Positions 37,243-46,037 of a DNA stretch of 48,084 bases are shown in pieces. The notes beneath the pieces are model-generated. The model was not told where the DNA came from. It was given only the letters and a program-made list of their open reading frames with translations, and ran no database searches. The number at the start of each line of letters is the position of its first letter. The stretch's first letter is position 1. The translations under genes and the position numbers were made by a program. Origin of the DNA: Acidobacteriota bacterium (GTDB lineage Bacteria; Acidobacteriota; Terriglobia; Acidiferrales; UBA7541); contig PLUM01000067.1 of the NCBI GenBank assembly GCA_003165465.1, positions 11,910-59,993 of the forward strand, read 5' to 3'.

Positions 37243-40200
37243 TTGACGCAAGGGAAACGAACCGCTGCGTGTGTTTTTCTAATCCTATTGGTTCTTTTTC
37301 CGGCAATGTCGGCCATCGCCGACACGGGCGGCAGCATTTCCGGAACGGTAAAGGACTCGACGGGCGGGGTGGTTCCGAACATTGCGGTCACGGTTCGCAA
37401 CGTCGATACGTCCATTCAACAAACCGCGAATACGAACGCCAATGGCTACTACGTTTTTCCCCTCCTGCCCGTGGGCCGCTACGAAATCGAAGTTTCTTCG
37501 GACGGGTTCAAGCCCTACAAGCGCACAGGACTCGCGATGGACGTAAATACCAAGCTTCAGGCGGACGTGAGCCTGGAGGTGGGCGAGCATTCGGAGCTAA
37601 TTTTAGTTTCCGAATCCGCCGTGCGCGTGGAGACCGAAAGCTCTCAGATGGGCGAGGTCGTGCCCGGCACGGTGATCACGGCCGTCGCGCTAAACGGCCG
37701 GAGTTTCACGGACCTCATGGCCTTGCAGCCGGGTATCGTGCCCATGTCCACGCAGCTTCCGGACTCGGTCGTCATGGCGGGCGCGCAGGTGGCCATCGCT
37801 CCTTCCGGTGGGTTGAATCCCGGCAACGAATCCATCAGCGGGCAGCGGGAAGACGCCAACGGTTTTCTGGTTAACGGCGGAGACGTGAAAGAGATGATGA
37901 ACGGCGGCACGTCGATTGTACCGGACCTGGATTCAATCTCCGAGTTCCGGATTCTGACCAATAATTTCGATGCCGAATTCGGGAATTATAGCGGCGGCGT
38001 TGTTAACGTCGTGACCAAATCTGGCGCGAATCTAGTCCACGGCAGCGCGTTCGAGTTCCTGCGCAACACGGACCTCGACGCGAAAAATTTCTTTTCGCCC
38101 AATCGTGGCGTATTTCAGCAGAATCAGTTCGGCGGAACCGTGGGCGGGCCCATCGTAAAGAACAAGGCGTTCTTCTTCGCCGACTATCAAGGGACGCGAA
38201 CCATCCAGGGTATTGATACCGGATACATTTCCGTTCCAACGGCCAACGAGCGCACGGGCAATCTTTTGGGTGTGGCAGGCGCGCTGGCTGGAAAAGTGTC
38301 GGGGCCTAATCTTGCCAATATTCTTTCGACGGAACTGCGCTATCCGGTCGCGGCCGGCGAGGCTTACTACACGCCGGGATGCACACAGAGCACCTGCGTT
38401 TTTCCGGGCGCGGTAATTCCGCAAGCCGCATGGTCGGCGCCGGCGAAAAATCTGCTCCCGTACATTCCGGCGCCAAACTTCGGCAGCGGCACGTTTTCCA
38501 CTGGATCGCAAGACAGAAGGGTGCGCGACGACAAAGGTTCCTTTCGCGCTGACTACAACTCCCAGCGCTGGGGCACGTTCTCCGCCTACTATTATTTTGA
38601 CGACTACAGGCTGGACAACCCGTATCCAACCGGGCAGGGCGGCGCCAGCGTCCCAGGTTTCAATGCGCTGACTTTGGGAAGGGCGCAGCTCATCAATCTG
38701 GGCGATACGAAAACGTTTGGCAGCACGAGCGTGAACGAGTTTCACGCCAGCTACATGCGGAATGCGAACAATGTGGGCGAGCCGGTGGGAGGCGTAGGCC
38801 CGACTCTGGCTTCCCAGGGATTCGCGCCCGGATCGGCCGGCGGCATCGTTCCTCTCGCGCCGTCCATCGTGGGCGTGGAAAACGTGGTGTTCAATTCGTT
38901 TGTGATGGGCGTGCCTGTCACGAACCTGCAGCAGTGGAACGATACCTATTCGTTCAACGATAATTTTTCCAAGGTAATCGGCGCGCACACTTTTAAAATG
39001 GGCGTGGAAGTCGGACTCCAGCAAGTCAACGTGAATCCCAACGCCACGTTTAACGGCACATTTTCTTTTTTCGGATCGGAAACGGGATCGGACTTCGCCG
39101 ACTTCCTGATCGGCGTGCCGAGCAACTACAATCAGGTTGATTCGATGAGCTACTATCCGCGGCACAAGTACGTGGCCGCTTTTGCGCAGGATAGCTGGGC
39201 CGTCAGGCCGGGCCTGACTCTGAATCTGGGGCTGCGCTGGGAATTGATGCAGTATTGGTCGGAGAAATATAACCAGATTTCCGCCATGGTCCCAGGGCAG
39301 CAATCCCGGGTGTTTACGAATGCGCCGGTGGGAATTGTGTATCCGACCGACGCGGGAATCCCCAATACGCTGGTGCCGCGGCGCAACCGCTTTTCGCCAC
39401 GCATCGGCCTGGTCTACTCGCCCAGCATGTCCGGCGGGCTTTTCGGAAAAATAATCGGCGGGCCTGGAAAAACGAGCGTTCGCGCCGGGTACGGAATTTA
39501 TTATGCAGAGATTCAGGGCAATACGGTCGCCTTCGACCAGCCGCAGCCTCCGTACGGGCTGAGTTATACGAGCCCCGCGCCGCCGCTCTTTGCGCAGCCA
39601 TTTGTGAGCGCGGCGGCCGGAGCGATCCACGCGCAGCCATTTCCGCTGACGTTTCCGCCATTGAATGTGTCCGTGAGCAATCCAAACTCGACCATCACGT
39701 TTCCTCAATTCGAGCCGATTGCGGGCATGACGGGACCGAACCCGAAGAACACCTATCCCTACAGCGAAAATTATTATCTGTCGATCGAGCGGCAATTGAA
39801 CGTGAGCACGATGATGAGCTTCAGCTATGTTGGTTCGCAGGCCCATCATCTGCTGCTGGTCTATTCGGCCAATCCCGGCAATCCCGCGCTTTGCCTGGCG
39901 ACGCCCGGATGCGGACCGTTTCGCGAGGATGCGTTCGGAACGCGCGGGCCGCTGGGCCCAGCCTTCAGCAACGATGACTACGAGGGTAGCGCAGGAAATT
40001 CGGTCTACCATTCGTTTCAGGCGAGCGTGAGGCATTCGGGAGAGCGGCTCAATGTTTCGGTGGGATACACGTTCAGCAAATCCATCGATCAGGGATCGAG
40101 CCTTGCGGATGTGGCGAATCCGTTCAATCTGGCGTCCATGCGCGCGCTTTCGTCCTTCGATCTCAAACACAATTTTACCGCCAGCTACGAGTACGAACTT

Positions 40201-40716
40201 CCGATCGAACGCCTTTTCCATCGCGACAATAAACTGACCCGCCAGTGGTCCATCTCCGGGATCACGCGCGCCACTTCCGGATTTCCCGTGACGCTCTCGA
40301 CCAGCGGTGACAATTCCCTGATGGGAAGCATTCCGAACGGTGTGAACAATCACAGTTTGGATTTGCCGGACTTTACCGCGGGGCCTTTGAACCTCAACGG
40401 CAATCCGCGAAATGGCCTGCAGTATTTCAACACTTCGCTCTTTACGGTCAACGCTCTCGGAACACCGGGAAACGTTCCGCGCCGGTTTTTCTACGGTCCC
40501 GGATCGTTTAACTCCGATCTGGCCTTGCTGAAAACGGTCCCTTTGTCGGAAACGCGGTCGCTCGAATTTCGGCTGGAAACGTTTAACACGTTCAATCACA
40601 CGCAGTTCTTCGGGCCCGCGGCCGTGAACGGAAATCGCGACAGCAACCTGTTTGGCCAGGTGGTGCAGGCCGCTTCGCCACGCCTCATGCAGGCCGCCGT
40701 GAAATTTTCATTTTAG
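37243..40716 (+). CDS. Oar-like TonB-dependent outer-membrane receptor with carboxypeptidase-regulatory-like N-terminal domain
   Basis: A 1,157-residue outer-membrane protein of the type expanded in Acidobacteriota. Signal peptide (about 1-27, 'TAACVFLILLVLFPAMSAIA'). Then a carboxypeptidase-regulatory-like domain: 'GGSISGTVKDSTGGVVPNIAVTVRNVDT...NANGYYVFPLLPVGRYEIEV'. A plug domain with 'SISEFRILTNNFDAEFGNYSGGVVNVVTKSGAN' follows, and a long barrel region ends 'RLMQAAVKFSF', with the terminal aromatic residue expected of barrel proteins. Such receptors bind large substrates, often polysaccharides or peptides; the ligand is unknown. The TTG start at 37243 is chosen because GAGGGG (37229-37234) is well placed; the GTG at 37234 overlaps that site. 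Confidence 0.92.
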   Translation: MTQGKRTAACVFLILLVLFPAMSAIADTGGSISGTVKDSTGGVVPNIAVTVRNVDTSIQQTANTNANGYYVFPLLPVGRYEIEVSSDGFKPYKRTGLAMDVNTKLQADVSLEVGEHSELILVSESAVRVETESSQMGEVVPGTVITAVALNGRSFTDLMALQPGIVPMSTQLPDSVVMAGAQVAIAPSGGLNPGNESISGQREDANGFLVNGGDVKEMMNGGTSIVPDLDSISEFRILTNNFDAEFGNYSGGVVNVVTKSGANLVHGSAFEFLRNTDLDAKNFFSPNRGVFQQNQFGGTVGGPIVKNKAFFFADYQGTRTIQGIDTGYISVPTANERTGNLLGVAGALAGKVSGPNLANILSTELRYPVAAGEAYYTPGCTQSTCVFPGAVIPQAAWSAPAKNLLPYIPAPNFGSGTFSTGSQDRRVRDDKGSFRADYNSQRWGTFSAYYYFDDYRLDNPYPTGQGGASVPGFNALTLGRAQLINLGDTKTFGSTSVNEFHASYMRNANNVGEPVGGVGPTLASQGFAPGSAGGIVPLAPSIVGVENVVFNSFVMGVPVTNLQQWNDTYSFNDNFSKVIGAHTFKMGVEVGLQQVNVNPNATFNGTFSFFGSETGSDFADFLIGVPSNYNQVDSMSYYPRHKYVAAFAQDSWAVRPGLTLNLGLRWELMQYWSEKYNQISAMVPGQQSRVFTNAPVGIVYPTDAGIPNTLVPRRNRFSPRIGLVYSPSMSGGLFGKIIGGPGKTSVRAGYGIYYAEIQGNTVAFDQPQPPYGLSYTSPAPPLFAQPFVSAAAGAIHAQPFPLTFPPLNVSVSNPNSTITFPQFEPIAGMTGPNPKNTYPYSENYYLSIERQLNVSTMMSFSYVGSQAHHLLLVYSANPGNPALCLATPGCGPFREDAFGTRGPLGPAFSNDDYEGSAGNSVYHSFQASVRHSGERLNVSVGYTFSKSIDQGSSLADVANPFNLASMRALSSFDLKHNFTASYEYELPIERLFHRDNKLTRQWSISGITRATSGFPVTLSTSGDNSLMGSIPNGVNNHSLDLPDFTAGPLNLNGNPRNGLQYFNTSLFTVNALGTPGNVPRRFFYGPGSFNSDLALLKTVPLSETRSLEFRLETFNTFNHTQFFGPAAVNGNRDSNLFGQVVQAASPRLMQAAVKFSF

Positions 40717-40760
40717 TTTTTATTCTTGCGGCAATCTCGAAGCAGGAAAGCAAGGTTTCC

Positions 40761-40835
40761 GTAACGCCGGCGTCTCGCCGGCATCTTTTCAGCACTCCAC
40801 ACAACGCAAAAGAGCCGGCGAGACGCCGGCGCTAC
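40761..40835. repeat. Interspersed long inverted repeat (GTRGC-hairpin family), copy 5
   Basis: Arms GTAACGCCGGCGTCTCGCCG and its near-perfect complement ending GCCGGCGCTAC, with an A/C-rich spacer. It lies between the convergent TonB receptor and S1/P1 nuclease genes. The same sequence version occurs at 44263-44337. Confidence 0.85.
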
Positions 40836-40853
40836 GAATGCGCGGCGCGCGCC

Positions 40854-41879
40854 TTATGGCCAGATCTGATTCAGCAGTAGGGCAAGCCGCGCGCCGGCTT
40901 TTGCGATTTGTCCCCAGACGATTGCCTCGGCCGTGTCCTGATAGGGCTGGGCAATCCGCTCGTTGAGGTTCAACATGCGCGTCGAAATGTGATTGTCGTC
41001 CGCGCAGGACGTGATGGGTTGCGGGGCTTCCGCCGGAATGCGCACGGGCAATTTGCCGTACACATCCTTCACGGCCAGCTGGTAGCTTTCCCAGGCCCAT
41101 GCGTCTATGTTCGTCGCCCCTTTTTGCCAGCGGGCAATTTTCTTATGGAAAGATCGATCCAGATCCGCCGCGACCTGCTCCACGTTTTTTCCGTTTGTCG
41201 CTCTCGCCAGAATGTTTGTGTCCCAGATGCCGTGCAGATTGGGCGCGTAGCTTTCCGCCTGCGGATTTCGCAATTGGGGCAGGATGTCGAAATACGCCAC
41301 CGGGACGCAATTGCCGCCTTGATCGTTATTGGTCGTGGCGTGCAGCGGCTGGTGCAGGTCGCCGACAAAATGAATCACGAAGCGCAGCGCGTCGGCTCTC
41401 TTGCGAGGATCGGTTTCAGGGGAACGCAGGATCACGAGCTGATCGGCGATGGCGCGCGTCACGCAGCCTTCTTGCGGTTCGCAGAATTTCGCGATGTCGC
41501 GGCGGGTCGTGCCCAGCGGAATGTCGATGTAATGCCACGGGCCGGTCTCGGGATGCTGCGTGCGGAAATCGTCGGCCCAGGTTGCGGAGTCCGACATAAG
41601 GTCGATGCCGCCTTCCTTGCAATACCGGCTCAGCGTTGGATCGATGGGGCTGTCGCTCAGGATTTGTTTTACTTTTGCCAACGCGCGAGGCGTGAGATGG
41701 CTCTCGGCAAGCAACGCAATCACTTGATGGCCTTCGCAGCCCCAGGCGTGCGCCGTGTTGGGCGCACCTGCAATCGCGGCAAGCAGAAGAAATGAGCAAA
41801 TCGCGGCCCGCGTGAAATGGCGCGCGACGAAACCGCGAGCGTGAATTACAGCAGGGCGGGGAGCCGCGCCGTCAGGCAT
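40854..41879 (-). CDS. Exported S1/P1-type zinc nuclease
   Basis: A 341-residue secreted nuclease that would degrade RNA and single-stranded DNA to 5' nucleotides. Signal peptide up to about residue 45 ('IAGAPNTAHA'). The mature protein starts with Trp46 ('WGCEGHQVIALLAE'), as needed because the N-terminal Trp binds zinc in this family; His51 follows. Further ligands: 'SATWADDFR', 'PWHYIDIPL', 'FVIHFVGDLHQPLH', and 'LHGIWDTNIL'. It is complete. Start ATG 41879 overlaps the stop of msrB (TAATG), so it is translationally coupled to it. A phosphate or nucleotide scavenging role is likely. Confidence 0.93.
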   Translation of the reverse strand: MPDGAAPRPAVIHARGFVARHFTRAAICSFLLLAAIAGAPNTAHAWGCEGHQVIALLAESHLTPRALAKVKQILSDSPIDPTLSRYCKEGGIDLMSDSATWADDFRTQHPETGPWHYIDIPLGTTRRDIAKFCEPQEGCVTRAIADQLVILRSPETDPRKRADALRFVIHFVGDLHQPLHATTNNDQGGNCVPVAYFDILPQLRNPQAESYAPNLHGIWDTNILARATNGKNVEQVAADLDRSFHKKIARWQKGATNIDAWAWESYQLAVKDVYGKLPVRIPAEAPQPITSCADDNHISTRMLNLNERIAQPYQDTAEAIVWGQIAKAGARLALLLNQIWP

Positions 41880-42292
41880 TATTCGTCCTTCTCGACCAAT
41901 TTAATGGAGACGGAATTGATGCAGTAGCGCTGGCCGGTCGGGCGCGGGCCGTCGGGAAAAACGTGGCCGAGATGCGCGTCGCACCGGCTGCACAGGACTT
42001 CCTCGCGCGTCATGCCATGGCTGGTGTCGCGGTCGATCTCGACTTTCGCTTCGTCGACGGGAGCATAGAAGCTGGGCCATCCGCAGCCGGAATGGAACTT
42101 CGCTTCCGAACTGAACAGCGGCTGTCCGCAGCACACGCAGACGTACATGCCCGGCTCCTCGGTGTTTTCGTATTCTCCGGTGCCGGGCGGCTCGGTGCCT
42201 TTTTGGCGGGCCACATAAAATTGCTGGGGCGTCAGAAGTTTGCGCCACTCGGATTCGGTCTTGCGAATTTTGTCGTTCGTTTTTTCGCTCAT
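41879..42292 (-). CDS. msrB: Peptide-methionine (R)-S-oxide reductase MsrB
   Basis: A 137-residue enzyme that reduces methionine-R-sulfoxide in oxidised proteins. Catalytic Cys124 is in '[13 protein letters not shown]'; zinc is bound by Cys52/Cys55 ('CVCC') and Cys101/Cys104 ('CSRC'). '[13 protein letters not shown]' holds a likely resolving Cys70. The usual His residues occur in '[12 protein letters not shown]'. Length is normal and no signal peptide is present, so it acts in the cytoplasm. It is the first gene of a two-gene unit with the S1/P1 nuclease, an odd pairing with no clear functional logic. Confidence 0.95.
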   Translation of the reverse strand: MSEKTNDKIRKTESEWRKLLTPQQFYVARQKGTEPPGTGEYENTEEPGMYVCVCCGQPLFSSEAKFHSGCGWPSFYAPVDEAKVEIDRDTSHGMTREEVLCSRCDAHLGHVFPDGPRPTGQRYCINSVSIKLVEKDE

Positions 42293-42443
42293 CGGTTTCG
42301 CTCGATTCTATCCTCGCGGGAACATCTTATCATTGTGCCGAACCCCCAAGAAATCGCTTGCGCTCGGACGCGCGCAGCGGACAGAATCTCGTGAACGGAA
42401 AGCGCGAATGCTCGCGAGCCATCGAGAAAATGGCAGTTCCTCG

Positions 42444-42581
42444 ATGAATCGATTCACGGGGGAGCTCGCAACGACGCTGTCGCTTTCGGCCATGGGAATT
42501 GTCGCGCTGGCACTGGCCGCGCACGTCTCCTTTGCGCGGCAGTCATCGGCGGGTGCTTTCCTGCATGACGCGAAGACCTGA
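42444..42581 (+). CDS. Possible 45-residue small membrane protein
   Basis: ATG to TGA encodes MNRFTGELATTLSLSAMGIV... with one hydrophobic stretch (about residues 12-30) and a polar tail. This would be a single-pass inner-membrane peptide or a cleaved leader. It shows no family resemblance and has no clear ribosome-binding site. It lies 51 bp before the MmgE/PrpD gene. A chance frame is quite possible. Confidence 0.25.
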   Translation: MNRFTGELATTLSLSAMGIVALALAAHVSFARQSSAGAFLHDAKT

Positions 42582-42586
42582 ACGCT

Positions 42587-42619
42587 CGAAAGAAACTCGA
42601 AAGAAACTCAAAAGAAACG
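42587..42619 (+). repeat. 11-bp tandem repeat in the leader of the MmgE/PrpD gene
   Basis: Three units: CGAAAGAAACT, CGAAAGAAACT, CAAAAGAAACG, ending 13 bp before the ATG at 42633. The purine-rich array overlaps or adjoins the ribosome-binding region, so a change in copy number could affect translation. Confidence 0.8.
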
Positions 42620-42632
42620 AGGACCCTGCAAA

Positions 42633-44132
42633 ATGAATCGACGTGAATTGTTCAAGAGTTCCCTGGTCGTATCGGCGCTCGCGCTGACCGGCGGACGCGC
42701 GGACGCCGCTGCCGCTCCTGCTCCCGCGGCGGAATTTCCGAAAGCTCCCGGCCTGACCAAATCCGTGGCCGAGTTCATCGTCAATACAAAGTACGAGGAC
42801 ATTCCGGCCGATGTCATCGAACTCGGCAGGAAGTCGATGCTGGACGGCTTTGGATTATCGCTCGCGGGATCGGTGTCCGTGATGGGTCCGATCGCGCGGC
42901 AATATGTGCAGTCGTTTGGATCGTCCGAGATGAAGGCCAGCGTGATCGGCACGGGAATGAAGGCTCATCCGCGCTTCGCGGCGTTCGTGAACGGAGTCTC
43001 GATTCACGCCGACGATTATGACGATACGCAACTCGCCGCGGCGAAGGATCGCATCTACGGCCTGCTGACGCATCCGACGGTTGCCGTACTGCCTCCGGCA
43101 TTCGCGTTGTGCGAGCTGGGCCACCGCTCCGGCAAGGAGATGATGCTCGCCTACCAGTTGGGCATTGAAGTGGAATGCAAGATTGCCGAAGCCATTTCGC
43201 CACGTCATTACGACGAAGGTTTTCATACGACCGGAACGTGCGGGACTTTTGGCAGCACCACGGCCTGCGCCAAGCTGCGCGGCTTGAACGTATCGCAAAC
43301 AATCTACGCGCTCGGAATCGGAGCCACCGAAGGCGGCGGCTTTCGCGACAACTTCGGCTCCATGACGAAGCCATTCCATGCCGGGCACGCCGCGGAAAAC
43401 GGAACGGTAGCGGTGGACCTGGCCGCGCTGGGCTGGACCGCAGCGGACAATATCCTGGAAGCGCCGCTCGGATTCTTTCAGGCGGAGGGCGGCGGCTTCG
43501 ATCCGTCCGCGATTGTCGGGCGTTTCGGCAAGCCGTGGACACTGGCTTCGCCGGGCGTTTCGATCAAGCCGCATCCTTCCGGCTCGCTGTCTCATCCGGC
43601 GATGGGGGAAATGCTGCGCCTGATACACGAGCACGACATCAAGGCGTCGGACGTGGAAAAAGTGGATGTCGGCGCGAATCACGCCATGGTGACTTCGCTC
43701 CTGCATCACCGCCCGACGACGGGCCTGCAGGGAAAATTCAGCATGGAATACTGCATGAGCATTCTTCTGCTCGATCGCAAGGCGGGCCTTATTGAATATC
43801 AAGATAAAGTTGTGCAGCGCCCCGACGTGCAGGAGATGGTCAAGCGCGTGAATTTTTATATCGATCCGGAGGCGGAGAACGCCGGGCTCGATAAAATGAC
43901 CAGCATCCTCAAAATCACGATGAAAGACGGAAAAGTGTTTACCGGGCGCGCCGAATTCGCCAAGGGCAGCCCGTCCAATCCCATGAGTTACGACGAAGTG
44001 GCCGACAAATTCAGAGGATGCGCCGAATTCGCAAAGTGGCCCAAGGCCAAAACGGAAGCTGTCATCGCCGCCGTGAAATCGATCGAGAACATGCCGGACG
44101 TCAGCAAGCTGGCGGCATCTCTGACGAGCTAA
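42633..44132 (+). CDS. Exported MmgE/PrpD-family protein
   Basis: A 499-residue member of the MmgE/PrpD fold, which includes 2-methylcitrate dehydratase, cis-aconitate decarboxylase and cyclic-imide-like enzymes. Core motifs: 'MLDGFGLSLAGS', 'AAFVNGVSIHADDYDDTQ', 'GFHTTGTCGTFGSTTACAKLRGL', 'GATEGGGFRDNFGSMTKPFHAGHAAENG'. These carry the conserved Asp, His and Lys residues of the active site. Unusually the N terminus is an export signal beginning MNRRELFKSS...ALALTGGRADA, with twin arginines followed by a hydrophobic segment, so Tat export is likely. Cytoplasmic relatives lack this. The physiological substrate is unknown. It lies upstream of a fatty-acid transporter. Confidence 0.88.
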   Translation: MNRRELFKSSLVVSALALTGGRADAAAAPAPAAEFPKAPGLTKSVAEFIVNTKYEDIPADVIELGRKSMLDGFGLSLAGSVSVMGPIARQYVQSFGSSEMKASVIGTGMKAHPRFAAFVNGVSIHADDYDDTQLAAAKDRIYGLLTHPTVAVLPPAFALCELGHRSGKEMMLAYQLGIEVECKIAEAISPRHYDEGFHTTGTCGTFGSTTACAKLRGLNVSQTIYALGIGATEGGGFRDNFGSMTKPFHAGHAAENGTVAVDLAALGWTAADNILEAPLGFFQAEGGGFDPSAIVGRFGKPWTLASPGVSIKPHPSGSLSHPAMGEMLRLIHEHDIKASDVEKVDVGANHAMVTSLLHHRPTTGLQGKFSMEYCMSILLLDRKAGLIEYQDKVVQRPDVQEMVKRVNFYIDPEAENAGLDKMTSILKITMKDGKVFTGRAEFAKGSPSNPMSYDEVADKFRGCAEFAKWPKAKTEAVIAAVKSIENMPDVSKLAASLTS

Positions 44133-44139
44133 GTGCCGG

Positions 44140-44223
44140 AAAAATCCGCGAGTCTGAAGGCCAGGCCTACAGCGATACCACGCTGCTGTAGCCCGCCGCT
44201 TCAGAGGCGGGGTCTTTCCGCGG
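44140..44223. repeat. Interspersed palindromic repeat (CTACAG/CTGTAG type), copy 3
   Basis: GAGTCTGAAGGCCAGGCCTACAG followed by CTGTAGCCCGCC-GCTTCAGAGGCGGGG, the same arrangement as 1321-1388 but with a complete second hairpin. It starts 8 bp after the stop of the MmgE/PrpD gene and is followed by another repeat family at 44263. Confidence 0.7.
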
Positions 44224-44262
44224 GTGATGCGCACGTTCTGACATGCAGGCCGCGGATGTTAC

Positions 44263-44337
44263 GTAGCGCCGGCGTCTCGCCGGCATTTTTTCGGAACTCT
44301 ACGCAGTGTAAAAGAGCCGGCGAGACGCCGGCGCTAC
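44263..44337. repeat. Interspersed long inverted repeat (GTRGC-hairpin family), copy 6
   Basis: Arms GTAGCGCCGGCGTCTCGCCG and complement ending CGCCGGCGCTAC, nearly identical to copy 5 (40761-40835), including the spacer ending GTAAAAGAGCCGG. It lies 63 bp before the transporter start. Confidence 0.88.
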
Positions 44338-44399
44338 AACGGCAAGAAATTTGGATTTGATCGTTCAGTGTTGCAACGTGTCCGGTTTGGAAAGGACGC

Positions 44400-45824
44400 A
44401 TGGGATCGACTCCAGAGCGAAATGCGATTCGAGGATCGGGGGAAGATTCCGCGGGCGTGTTTGCTCGTCTTGGAATGGGGTTGGCCGACTGGTCCCAGAT
44501 GTGGTTTCCGGATGCGTTTGTGTTTGGCCTCGCGGGATTGATAGTCGTATTCGCGGCCGGATGGTTTGCGGGAGACGGGGCGGGAAATCTGGTCAAGTAT
44601 TTCGGGGACGGATTCTGGGGACTGGTTCCGTTCACGATGCAGATGGCGATGATCGTTATCGGTGGCTATGTTGTCGCCACGTCGCCGCCGGTGCACAAGC
44701 TGATTCAACGCCTCGCGAAAATTCCCCGCACGCCGCGCGGAGCCGTCGTTTTCGTCGCCTTCATTTCGATGACCATGTCGCTCTTGAGCTGGGGATTCGC
44801 CCTGATCTTCGGCGGGATCCTCGCTCGCGAAATCTGTAAACACGTGCGCGGCATCGACTACCGTGCAATCGGCGCCGCTGCTTATGTGGGCAATGGCAGC
44901 GTCTGGGCGCTGGGGCTGTCTTCGTCCGCAGCTCTGATGATGGCCACGCCCGCGTCGATTCCTCCCGCACTGCTCAAGATCAGCGGCGTCATTCCGCTGA
45001 GCCGCACGATTTATACCTGGCAGAGCATGGCAACCGCCGCGATCCTGATCGTATCGGGTGTCGGCATCGCGTATTTTTCCACGCCCGTGAGTTCGGCGAA
45101 GGACGCGGAATCGTTTGGTGTCACGGACGGACTCGCAATCGGGAAACTCGAGGAGCGCAAGACGCCCGCGGAATGGCTGGAATACTCGCCCGTGCTTTCC
45201 GTTGTGGTCGCCATACTGGGCCTCGCCTATCTGGCTCAGGTGCTCGCCGCAAAAGGTCCGATCGCGGCCCTGGATTTGAATACCTACAATCTTCTGTTCC
45301 TGATGCTGGGGCTTTTGCTGCACTGGCGGCCGCGTTCGTTCATGCGCGCGGTGACCAACGCGGTTCCCGCTGTCGCCGGCGTGCTGATTCAATTTCCGTT
45401 TTACGGCGGCATTTTCGGGATCATCGTCTATTCGTCCCTGGCCGGGAAGCTCGCCCACTTTTTTGTAAGTTTTTCCACGACGAATTCGTATCCGATTCTG
45501 GTCTCGCTGTATTCGGCGCTGCTCGGAATGTTCGTTCCCTCGGGCGGCAGCAAATGGGTGATTGAAGCGCCGTACGTTTTGCAGGCCGCCAAGGAACTGC
45601 ACGTGAACCTCGGATGGGTTGTCCAGATTTACAACACTTCGGAATCGTTGCCCAATCTGATCAATCCGTTTTGGATGCTTCCGCTCCTGGGTTTGCTGAA
45701 GGTGAAGGCACGCGATTTAATCGGATACGCAATGCTCTATTTCATGGTGAACATGATGCTGGTGCTGTTCCTCATGTGGTTTTTCTCGCGCACGCTGCCT
45801 TACGTTCCGCCCCTCCTTCCTTGA
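44400..45824 (+). CDS. Short-chain fatty acid transporter, AtoE family
   Basis: A 474-residue membrane protein with about twelve hydrophobic segments. 'YFGDGFWGLVPFTMQMAMIVIGGYVVATSPPVHKLIQRLA', 'SLLSWGFALIFGGILAREICK' and 'GMFVPSGGSKWVIEAPYVLQAAKELHV' are characteristic of AtoE-type carriers, which import acetoacetate and other short-chain fatty acids. The start is supported by AGGA just before the ATG. It is followed by an acetamidase/formamidase gene and preceded by an exported MmgE/PrpD enzyme. Together these could release and take up small organic acids, but each is separated from the next by a repeat, so cotranscription is uncertain. Confidence 0.92.
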   Translation: MGSTPERNAIRGSGEDSAGVFARLGMGLADWSQMWFPDAFVFGLAGLIVVFAAGWFAGDGAGNLVKYFGDGFWGLVPFTMQMAMIVIGGYVVATSPPVHKLIQRLAKIPRTPRGAVVFVAFISMTMSLLSWGFALIFGGILAREICKHVRGIDYRAIGAAAYVGNGSVWALGLSSSAALMMATPASIPPALLKISGVIPLSRTIYTWQSMATAAILIVSGVGIAYFSTPVSSAKDAESFGVTDGLAIGKLEERKTPAEWLEYSPVLSVVVAILGLAYLAQVLAAKGPIAALDLNTYNLLFLMLGLLLHWRPRSFMRAVTNAVPAVAGVLIQFPFYGGIFGIIVYSSLAGKLAHFFVSFSTTNSYPILVSLYSALLGMFVPSGGSKWVIEAPYVLQAAKELHVNLGWVVQIYNTSESLPNLINPFWMLPLLGLLKVKARDLIGYAMLYFMVNMMLVLFLMWFFSRTLPYVPPLLP

Positions 45825-45834
45825 CGCAAGTGTC

Positions 45835-45933
45835 GTGGCACAGGCACTCTGCCTGTGCGGGTTTTGCGATCGTAGATGATCCGGTAGCGTACGGGCAGCT
45901 TACAAAACCGCACAGGCAAAGTGCCTGTGCTAC
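45835..45933. repeat. Interspersed long inverted repeat (GTRGC-hairpin family), copy 7
   Basis: Arms GTGGCACAGGCACTCTGCCT and a complement ending CTGTGCTAC, with a longer unrelated spacer (about 50 bp) bordered by the inverted pair GGGTTTTG / CAAAACC. It lies between the transporter and acetamidase genes. Confidence 0.85.
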
Positions 45934-46037
45934 TCGACCTGTTCCACAGCTGTATAATCCGTGGCGATCGCATACCAGCGGGTTCGGTGAGTGCGGCGCA
46001 GGATTCCACGGCGTCGCAACCGGGGAGAGAGCAGACC

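Noticed and set aside
38032..40599. An 855-codon open frame on the strand opposite the TonB receptor gene, and similar long antisense frames at 21096-23045 and 28919-30295.
   Set aside because: They are mirror frames produced by high GC and codon bias: no domains, Arg/His-rich composition, no ribosome-binding sites, and they oppose clear family genes.
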